This document shows positions 20,100-28,180 of a stretch of 28,180 nt of DNA, piece by piece; position 1 is the first letter of the stretch, and each line of letters starts with the position of its first letter. Under the pieces are notes generated by a model. It was not told where the DNA came from and did no database searches. It was given only the letters and a program-made list of their open reading frames with translations. A program made the translations under genes and the position numbers. This DNA is from Zygnema cylindricum (Eukaryota; Streptophyta; Zygnematophyceae; Zygnematales; Zygnemataceae), in the NCBI GenBank assembly GCA_037447655.1, contig JBBHKE010000486.1, forward strand, positions 1-28,180. The letters run 5' to 3'.

Positions 20100-20530
20100 T
20101 GTATATCAATGTACATGTGTACATGCATGTGCGTATTGAGTTGTGTCGTGTTATGTTGCATGACATTGCATTGCATTGTGTTGTATTTTATTGTGTTTTT
20201 TTGTATCGTATTGTATTGTAGTGTGTTGTATTGTGGTGCATTGCATTGCATTGCATTTCACTGCACTCTAGTGAATTTAATTTGTTGTATTGTAATGTAA
20301 TGCATTGCATTGCATTTCTTGGACACTATAATGTATTGATTATGTTGCATTGCATTGCACTGTATTTGATTGCACTGGATTTGATTGCATTGCATTGGGC
20401 TGTGTATGGTACGATACCGTATGGTATGGTATGGTATGGCATGGTATGGTATGGTATCGTATGGTATGGTTTTGCGTCATATGTATGTATGTACACATCA
20501 GTATGTATGTACAGATATTTATACATATGT
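20100..20530. repeat. Compound pentanucleotide satellite
   Basis: The unit changes along the array: ATTGT/TTGTA variants (about 20140-20230), ATTGC (20237-20400), then ATGGT (20405-20470). It is flanked by ATGT tetranucleotide tracts on both sides. Open frames on both strands here are artefacts of the repeat. Confidence 0.9.
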
Positions 20531-21189
20531 ATAAAATTGCTCTTTTAATAAATTTATTAAATTCATGTTGCATTCGTTAAGTTGAATTTATCCATTTTAG
20601 TAACGGAGGTTTCTGGCAATGTGAAGTACAATTTTTAAGTTGTCTGCTCAGCTCCTAAGATGGATTGTTGGTTTATGGTATGCCTTTTTTTTATTTTTGA
20701 AAGGTGGATGGATAAAAGAATAATCAATATAGCTTGCCCAACATTTCATTACATTGCAAAGAGATAAAAGGAATTAGTATTCAGTTTCAAATGCAGATTC
20801 TAATTCAGTACAACAGAATAAGACTCAGACAATTTACACTAGTTTTAAGCATACCATATCTAAAGAGAGGTTATTAATACAGCAATTAATGTGGAACACA
20901 ACAGCATATATTGAAACTGTATGCGTTTTAATATAGCATGTCTTCTCCACTATTTTCTCAATCCATGCTTATTACAGCAATAGCGAATCAAAAGAGGAAT
21001 ATCGCGTGAAACAAAATCGACGGTCGATGTCTAATTTTATAATTTTAAACAACATTGGACATTTGTTTGAACATTTCGGTTCGAACTTGGTTTTGTCACA
21101 TTATAGGATTTTGATTGTCTTTCTTAAAGTGTTTAAATTGAAATGATCTATTTGTTTTTGATTTTGTTTTTTTTTTCGTTGAATCACAG
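20531..21189. other. AT-rich spacer; probable intron end at 21189
   Basis: No exon recognised. The last 40 bases are T-rich and end in CACAG at 21185-21189, a good splice acceptor for the candidate exon that follows. Confidence 0.4.
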
Positions 21190-22598
21190 ATCTCTGAAAG
21201 TGGAAAATGTGTCATCTCGAATCTTACTGACACAAGACTTTGAATCCAAAAATACGAGCAAAAACGGCGGCGAATTTGTCCGAATAAGACGAAAACCGGG
21301 CAATCATTACAAACATTCTTTAATGCAGCAAGTCAAACTAGGACGAGGACAAAATACTCGTCAAATTTCAGACATCCGTGAAGAACAAAGACCTTCGAGA
21401 GTAATACATTCGAATAATTCAAATATGGTGGAAAATGAAAAAGTGAATCCGAGATTCTCTTTAAATAATATTGAGAAAAGAAGGATTGCGATTGAAGAAA
21501 GAAGGATTTCTACTTTCTTGGATAATATCAAATCAGGTGAGGCTTTTGAAAACTTATTTTTCCTAAATTATGAAAGAAATATTTCGTTCGAAAATGAAAA
21601 TTGGTGTTCCTTTCTTTCCTTTTTATTGTCACTGTCACATAGTCTGCGTTTATATCAGGGTTAGTGGTTATTTATTTATTGCTTATTATTATTATTTTTT
21701 TTTTTTTTCTATCGTTACAAAATTTATGCATCCCTGACGAGTTTTGGAATTCACAAATATGTACATACAAAATAAATAAACAGCATAAATTTTTTTAAAG
21801 CCCTTTTATTAAATTAGTAGATTCCATCCATGCCATTTCCGAACGTTTTCCCAAAGCTTAATACATTTCACCCATCTAAATATATTTCGACTTGTTTATT
21901 TCGTCGCGTATATTTCGCTAGACTTTTTTTCTTTCGTTTTCCTTCTTTGGATCACATTACGGCAGTCACATTCTTTTTCTTGATTTTATCAAAGAATTAG
22001 TCTCATTAATCAATTAATTAAGGAATCCACATTGATTATGGTGGAAAATGGAGCCACCAACCAAAGCTCCTTGTTTGCTGACTTGGCGAGATATGATTGG
22101 TCCTTTGAATGGTAACTCTGTGGGTAATTAAATTAAACAAAATTAAATAATAAATTATAATTAATGAATTATAAACCCTAAATTATAATTAAATACCATA
22201 TTTAATTTTAAAAAGCGGTCCTTATCGGGCCGGAGTCTCTTTTGTTTTGTCCCAAAGGCTCCTTACTGAGAAAAAAAAAGTTAGTTTTCGGTTTAATGGG
22301 TTTAAAATTTAGTTTAATGTTTTAATGGTTTTTTCTTTTCTGGTTTCCTTCTTTTTGGTTTCCTTTTCCTTTGGGTTCCCTTACTTTCTTTTCCTCTTTT
22401 TTATTTTGTTTTCAATTGACAGAGGAAAGTACATCGACAAACGACAAACGAAAAAAGAAGAAATTCGGAAAAAAACAATTTTTTGGGAAAGTTTTGTCCT
22501 TTGTTGTTTGCCGTGTTCAACAAAGATTGAAATACCAAAGATTGAAAAAAAGAAGCTTACTTTTAAATCTTGGTAAAATAGTTATGCGAATAATTTAG
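21190..22598 (+). CDS. Unrecognised gene, two candidate exons
   Basis: Exon 21190-21536 follows a T-rich acceptor and ends at CAG|GTGAGG. It encodes a hydrophilic, basic protein piece with EFVRIRRKPGNHYKHSLMQQ, QVKLGRGQNTRQISDIREEQ and FSLNNIEKRRIAIEERR. A second exon begins after TTCAATTGACAG at about 22424. In the matching phase it encodes ESTSTNDKRKKKKFGKKQFF and a further basic, Leu-rich stretch, ending either at a GTAAAA donor near 22572 or at TAG (22596-22598). The intron between is AT-rich, with a telo-box-like AAACCCTAAA at about 22175. The first exon or exons were not found. The hydrophobic leader seen if one reads upstream from 21143 is just the intron's pyrimidine tract. I know no family that fits; the coding call rests on composition, open frame and phase agreement. 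Confidence 0.35.
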
Positions 22599-22844
22599 AA
22601 GGGATATTGACTTGTAGAAATTGAAAAAAAAAATTATAGGAGAAGATTTTTTTTGAAATGTTTAGGTTGTATTTTGTACCTTCTGTGAGTTGAGATAGGG
22701 AAGAATATAGATTTTTAGGGTTTTTTGTTTTTTTTTTGTTGCAATATATTAATAATGTCTTGTAAAAAAATAAATACCATATAGTCTAAAAAAAAGTGGA
22801 TTGCAACTGTTTTTTATACCCCTTAATATTTTTTAGTTTGTTGT

Positions 22845-22895
<51 letters not shown>

Positions 22896-23719
22896 CCTCT
22901 CCTCTCTCCCCTCCCTCCCTCCTCCCTCCTCCCTCTCTCTCCCTCTCCCTCTCAAATTTTCACATTTCCTCATTTAATATGGTCTAATTGTATGGGGTTT
23001 TTTTTTTTTTCCCTTTCACTTTTCGTATAAAAGGTTTCATATATTTCGTTTTTGGTTTAAATTATACATTATGAGGAAATTTCTCTCCAAGGATTTGATA
23101 ACTAGTTCACCTAAAAACGAAAAAACCCTCAAATTAAACTAAAACCAAAAAAAGTTAAACACTTTCCTTTGTTTTTGAAAAATGAAAAATAACATTTTTA
23201 GGCACAAGGAAATTGGTTTTTTTTTAAACTTTTCATGCATTGTTTTTGTCACATATGAGACAAAAGAGAGGTAGTTCTTAATAAATACCTGTTTTTTCTT
23301 TCATACAAAAACGATATTTGATATCATTATTTAAATTTTAAAGAACGTTTAAATAAGTTAAAAGTCGATAGTTTTTGGGAACCTCAGAAGAACACCGGCG
23401 AAAAAATAAACAACTTATTGTTATCACTAAAATTATTTTTGTATTTTCTGAAATCACACAAAAAGAAAAAAAACACCTTTCTTTTGTTTTAATTGACGTT
23501 GTTACTCATAAATTTTCTAATACAAATTTTGACTTGAGATTCTCCAACCATCTGAATTAAAAAAAAAATACTAGTTTTAGTTTTCGGTGACGTTTTACCC
23601 TTAATCCACAAAAAAAAAACACTTAACTCAATAAAAGAACCACATTAATTTGCAAAAGTAGAAAAATACCAATCAAACCAAATCAAAAAAAGGAAAGAAA
23701 TCAAAAAAAGACCAAAAAG

Positions 23720-23763
<44 letters not shown>

Positions 23764-23804
23764 ATAAAAAATATAAACAGCTCATAACATTCTCCTTTGT
23801 GTTT
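22599..23804. repeat. AT-rich spacer with CT microsatellite and poly-A
   Basis: A CT/CCT microsatellite occupies 22850-22953. A nearly pure A run lies at 23720-23762. The space separates the plus-strand candidate gene from the convergent Ycf20-like gene. No other gene seen. Confidence 0.75.
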
Positions 23805-24780
23805 TTAACTTCCAACTTTGAATGCATCCACAAAAAGACCAAACATAAATCCCGCTTTCCAATAGTTTATAAGCTTTAAAAGTAATCGAATCGAATTTAT
23901 AAAAGGTTTATCACTATTTGTCGGTAATTTGTACAACCAACCTCCTTGAAGTTCAATTGCCGCCACGAGAAAACCTGCGACCAAAACATCCCAATCTCCG
24001 GTTTGTCCAATAATAGTCGCCAAAGAATTCGCACCGAAAAACCCTAAAAGAAGAAGGAAAACCTTAAACCATAAACCTTTTCGAAGTTCCTTCCATTTAT
24101 CCTGCTTACACAAACAAATAATAACCAAAATTTAGCAAAAAAAAAAGCGAAAAGGCCTAGCGAAAAGGAAGGAAGTCCTAGGTGAAGGTTTAGCGAAATT
24201 TAGGCCTACAATAGGTGAAATAAGGAATTTTTTTGTGAACAAATTTTTTGGACGGTATTCAATAAAAAGACTGAAATACAAAAATGAAATTTAAAAAAGT
24301 GAAATATAAAAGAGTGAAAAAATATCAGACTACAATTGGAATATAGTTGGAACATATGTTAAAAAATATTCCAAGATAAACCGGAGTACACTCATAAAAT
24401 ACAAGAGCAATTACTAACAAAGGAAAGATAAATAGTAGATTTTTGAAGGAGATGTTAATAACCGATTGATTTGAAGTGATAAACCGATTAAGTCTCCGCA
24501 ATCGAAATGCTTCTGGACATAAAAGTTTTTAAAACGGGTCAATCTTATGCAAGCAATTGGCAGAAACAAAAAAAAAAAGTTATAAAACATGAGTTATATG
24601 TTGTTACAACCGACCTGAAGCTTCGACCGAGCATTTACGAAAAGATTCTCGAGTCGAGTTCTTCGGGTGGGATTTTCTCCAAAAGTATTTCCACTAAAAG
24701 AGGTATTGTCTCCTGGAGGAGGCTCCCCACGAGCTCCACTCAAAGCTGCTCTTACTCCAACTCTTTTCAATTTTGTCCTT
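23805..24780 (-). CDS. Ycf20-like (DUF565) protein, nuclear-encoded; 5' exon missing
   Basis: Two exons read on the minus strand: 24780-24615 and 24101-23805 (TAA at 23807-23805), joined in phase 0 over a 513-base GT-AG intron. The first has the basic, Ser-rich character of a chloroplast leader (FSGNTFGENPTRRTRLENLF). The second has the family signature GFFGANSLATIIGQTGDWDV, a second hydrophobic segment (VLVAGFLVAAIEL) and INYWKAGFMFGLFVDAFKVG at the C-terminus, giving about three membrane segments. In red algae and some other plastids ycf20 is a plastid gene; in green plants it is nuclear and thylakoid-associated, with a reported link to non-photochemical quenching in algae. The first exon with the ATG was not found: exon 24780 starts in phase with one base left over, so at least one exon lies upstream (higher coordinates). 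No lesion is seen. Confidence 0.85.
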
Positions 24781-25399
24781 CTGCATTAAAAAAATTAACA
24801 TATAACGGTTTACATTGAAAATTTGCACATTGCAAATTTTTTTTTTTCAACTGAACCTGGAAACCTGACACGAAACATTGAACATCCACGGACAGTGTGA
24901 TTATCAATCACAGTATCATTTTACTGCCATGAATAAGTTAAAATCCAGTTAATTTATTTAATAAACCGCAGTATCCATTTAGTGCCATGAAAAAATCATA
25001 CTGCAATTTATTTATTTAATATATTGGGACGTCGTGAATCCAGCATTAGAAATTGGATGTGTTTTAACATAAAGTTTGAAGATGACGTGGCCGTGGGTCA
25101 AAAAACACGAGACGGCAACTTGTGGTACATTCTAAGTTCGAAGATGACGCAAATTGTACTCTACATTTTTGCAATTTCTTCGTGCGGTTGTAACTTTAGC
25201 ACTACGGCGCTAAGTTTTTGAGGAAAACGACAGAAAAAACCCCTTACTTTGGCACATTTGAAATTCTGATGGGCAATAAATTTCTTAACTAAAATTGCAG
25301 AACAAACATTGGACAAAATCAAACATTGGATTTCCCATAAGCATAATTTGGATTCTTTTGGCAATATGACCTCATAATCCCTTAATATGGGATATTGAA
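24781..25399. other. Upstream region of the Ycf20-like gene
   Basis: Expected to hold the missing first exon or exons and the promoter on the minus strand. An acceptor (TTTTTTAATGCAG) sits at its left edge, 24781-24793. No first exon could be chosen: ATG-containing frames are short and none shows a clear transit-peptide start. Confidence 0.4.
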
Positions 25400-25670
25400 T
25401 GGGAAAATTGGACATTGAAAGAGGACATTAGAAATTAAAATTGGACAATAAAATTGAGTGTTAAATATTGGAAAATGAAATGGGACATTAAAAAATGGAC
25501 ATAAAAATATGGACATTAGAATTCAGAAATTAGTCATTGGACATTGAAAATTACAATTGAAATCAAAAATTGGACATTAGGGATCGAGCATTAAAAATTG
25601 AACAATAAGAATGGGATATTAGAAATTGGATCATTAAAATTCGGAAATTAGAAATTGGACATTTTCATTC
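25400..25670. repeat. Degenerate minisatellite, AAATTGGACATTA unit
   Basis: At least fifteen variants of GGACATTA or GGACAATA separated by AAAATT or AGAAATT, at roughly 13-25 base spacing. Units differ by substitution and small indels, so the array is old. Confidence 0.8.
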
Positions 25671-26833
25671 TAAGGTCAGAAATTCAACGCTGTATTTGTA
25701 AATTGACATCAGAAAGCAGATTAAAGGAGATAGGTAAAATACGAAAACTGGTGATTGCCTAAAAGCTATCACCTAAAGAAAAAAATTATTAGTGTCGGCT
25801 TTAAAATAGATAAAATCAAAAACACTAATTTGGGATTGCCGTTTTTCTTTCCGTTTCTTCTTTTCCGTTTCTTCTTTTCCGCCTACCCCTAGTATTTGTA
25901 CTAAGAAAACTCGGATGCCAAATTAAAAAAAAAAAAAAATGGATAAAAATTGGTCCCCCAATCTACTTCTTTTTTTTCTGTAAATAAGAAAAAAAGGTGG
26001 AATGTACTAATTCCGAAAAACTATGAAATGCACATATTTGAATAATGGTTGACCCCAATTTTTGTTTTAAATTGTCAAAATTAAAAAAAAATAAAAAATC
26101 ATGAATTTCTAACTGCATTGAACTCCAAACCCTAAAAACTTCAAATCCTAAATTCAAAAACCAGAATAAACCCCAAAAACAAAAACCTTCTGGCTGAAAA
26201 CTTGGAAAAAAACCTAAAAAAAAAGGTATTTTTTAATACTAAAAGTCCTTTAAAACCTATCAAAACCTTAGAAGGACCACATTAAAACCCTTATTAAAAC
26301 CCTATTAAAACCATTATTAAAACCCCTACTATTTAAAACCTAAATTAATCTAAGGTTATTAAGTGCCCTTTACATACCTTAACCCAACCACATTTTTAAA
26401 ACATTTGTTTAAAAATATTTTTTCATTTTTTTCTGGGAGCTGCCCGGAAGTTGCTCGATTTTTTTTTGGGAACTGCCCGAATCGAAAGGATTGCGAATAT
26501 TGAGTTTGAGAAGAAGAATTGGAAACATAATTACAATTTTTAGGGTTTAAAATTTGTAGCTTAAAGGTATTTAGTTTTGCCATTTTTTAATGCAAAATAT
26601 TATTGTCTAGTTTTTTCAGAAAAAAAAAATAATGGGTTTTCAAGAGTGTTCAAAAAATCTCAGGAAACAAAAAAAAATAAAAAATAAACACTAAGAACAA
26701 ACAGTTTTTAGGGTTTAATAAAAAAAAAAAAGGGACCCTGAAAGAATATATTTATATTTTTTTGTTATTTATTATTTTTATTTATTTTAGGGTTGAAATG
26801 GGTCTCTTGACGGTTACTTCGTTTCGCTTTTAG

Positions 26834-26865
<32 letters not shown>

Positions 26866-27143
26866 GCTGTATCTGGGGAAAAAAAACTACAAAATGTTGA
26901 CACTTATTGGTGTGTATCCAAATTTCCAGCTGTAGAGTACCAGGTATTTCGCACGAAAAAAACGCACTAAATTAAGCATGGGAATTTTTTTTCATTTACG
27001 CACGCTTTTCGGATTCCGCACTGAAGCTACCCAGAATTTTTTATAGCCGTACGATAGTTATCGAATCTTGAAGTTTTTGTCTTTTTGGGTCTCGTAGCGT
27101 AAAATCAGCGTACGGACAACGTCAATTTTCAAATGTTCGGAAA
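25671..27143. other. AT-rich spacer with telo-box-like motifs
   Basis: No gene recognised. AAACCCTA/TAGGGTTT motifs occur near 26125, 26540, 26705 and 26790. Positions 26270-26335 hold irregular ATTAAAACCC repeats. A T run lies at 26836-26859. From about 26930 the sequence is again GTAC-rich. Confidence 0.5.
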
Positions 27144-27151
27144 CAAAATTT
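27144..27151. repeat. Target-site duplication, left (CAAAATTT)
   Basis: An eight-base direct repeat, identical to 28026-28033, immediately outside the terminal inverted repeat of the hAT element. Eight bases is the hallmark length for hAT insertion. Confidence 0.9.
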
Positions 27152-28025
27152 TAGTGTTGTGTATCGGTAAGGATTTGCCGATAACCGATATGGGCCTTTT
27201 TTTCGGGTATCCGATAATCGATATATTGGTACGGATATATCGACATTGGTCTTATCGCCGATAAGTAGTCGATAATATCGGGTAATTATCGGCGATAATG
27301 CCGATAACGATAACTATACGGACCGTACAGATAAATGTACGGCATGTACAATCAACTGTACGTCTTATTCCCCGGACGTGTCCAAGCACAGAAAGTCTAG
27401 TAGCCGCCATGAGATATGTACGGATCTGATACGGATCCAGTAAAAACGATGTACCTTTCACATCCGACGCCATGGCTTTGTCCCTTTATTCCTTGAGATC
27501 CACCGGGGGACCTGCCACGTGTCAATCTGTCGGCTTTTTTTTGGCAAAAGCTGCCAAAAGAGCCATTCCGGGATGCCGGCGCTCACGCTGGGCCCGTCCG
27601 CTCGTGTTTTCTCATTCCAAGTCGTCCGTTCAAATTCCGGCGGCGCGCAGAATGTTATTTTGCGTCCGTTGTACTTTTCCAGTTCCATGCTCACCAGTTT
27701 TTAGTAAAATTCCGTACGTCGTCGTAAAATTTTTGTTCAGCTTAACCGGCCAACGTTTATGTCCTGCGCTGCCCGTAATAAAATCGCAGCTAAACGGTAG
27801 CGGAACAGGTTTTTATACGTGGCATGCCACGCTATATAAAATCAATAAAATAATACAGTATGTTATAAAGTACTATTGTATGCATACTATATATTTTCTA
27901 AGTTATCGCCGATAAGCAATTTGTTGGTCCCAGACCGATATATTGGAACCTCTGACCGTTCGATAACCGATAACTATCGGTATCGGTTGTTATCGCGATA
28001 AGTTTTTTACCGATACACAACATTA
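27152..28025. mobile_element. Non-autonomous hAT element, 874 bp
   Basis: The left end TAGTGTTGTGTATCGGTAA and the inverse of the right end TAATGTTGTGTATCGGTAA form a 19-bp terminal inverted repeat with one mismatch, flanked by an exact 8-bp duplication. Both subterminal zones are dense in CGATAA/TTATCG motifs, likely transposase binding sites. The inner part (about 27450-27830) is GC-richer. It carries GCCACGTGTC near one side and TACGTGGCATGCCACG followed by TATATAAA (27833-27840) near the other, so it may be captured promoter DNA. Open frames inside (up to 147 codons) match no transposase. Confidence 0.92.
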
Positions 28026-28033
28026 CAAAATTT
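28026..28033. repeat. Target-site duplication, right (CAAAATTT)
   Basis: Exact copy of 27144-27151. The remaining bases to 28180 hold nothing recognisable. Confidence 0.9.
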
Positions 28034-28180
28034 ACGCCTCTTGTACCTTTTTTGTAGAATAGCATCTTAAGAAAAGTATACTTTTTCGTACATAGAGTAC
28101 AAAATGGCGAGACAGCAAATGATTAAAGTGCGGAAATAGTTGTGACCAAAATAAAATATAGTTCCAGTAGTTTTCGCACT

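Noticed and set aside
20097-20580. Cys-, Met- and Tyr-rich open frames on both strands
   Set aside because: A pentanucleotide repeat has no stop in some frames; overlapping open frames on both strands show the openness is incidental.
21143-21189. Hydrophobic N-terminus MIYLFLILFFFSLN as a signal peptide
   Set aside because: It is the T-rich intron end before the CACAG acceptor at 21185-21189, so the exon more likely begins at 21190.
26265-26335. ATTAAAACCC repeats as an interstitial telomere
   Set aside because: The plant telomere unit is CCCTAAA; here spacing and sequence are irregular and the exact unit is not repeated in tandem.
27472-27915. 147-codon open frame within the hAT element
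   Set aside because: It has no transposase-like motif, and longer open frames are expected by chance in the GC-rich middle.
1-28180. tRNA, rRNA or CRISPR features
   Set aside because: I found no cloverleaf with a GGTTCRANNCC T-arm, no rRNA-like conserved segment and no regularly spaced repeats with unique spacers.

Overview
The window looks like nuclear DNA from a streptophyte (land plant or charophyte-grade alga). It carries intron-bearing remnants of a Root_cap-domain (plant LEA-like) secreted protein, a Ycf20-like protein that is nuclear-encoded here with a leader suggesting chloroplast import, a Ty1/copia retrotransposon and AAACCCTA 'telo-box' motifs. It is AT-rich, gene-poor and repeat-rich. 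I cannot assign a genus. A 10-N assembly gap lies at 15671-15680.

Layout. 1-1650: 3' end of a copia element (end of integrase, linker, start of reverse transcriptase, then an in-frame jump to the RNase H tail, polypurine tract, start of the 3' LTR). 1651-3084: AT-rich spacer with minisatellites. 3085-12840: a large palindrome. Its identical core arms (4238-7318 and 8551-11631, about 3.1 kb each) each hold most of a broken Root_cap gene. More diverged arms lie outside the core. The centre (7319-8550) is a hAT-like non-autonomous element with CAGAGGT ends. 13712-19195: a nest of short TA-flanked inverted-repeat elements (MITEs), at least eight, several abutting with a CTG spacer, in sequence strikingly rich in GTAC. 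14525-14820: two kinds of tandem repeat, followed by a possible first exon with a PTS2-like leader. 20100-20480: compound pentanucleotide satellite. 21190-22598: two phase-compatible exons of an unrecognised gene. 23805-24780: a Ycf20-like gene on the minus strand. 24781-27143: AT-rich with a degenerate GGACATTA minisatellite. 27152-28025: a complete non-autonomous hAT element with 8-bp target-site duplication.

The only apparently functional, recognisable gene is the Ycf20-like one. The most interesting structure is the palindrome: two facing copies of a decayed gene, homogenised over a sharply bounded 3.1-kb core, centred on a hAT-like element and carrying promoter-like sites aimed at the centre. 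If transcribed through the middle it would make a long hairpin RNA. All exon boundaries were read by eye from frame, phase and GT-AG signals.
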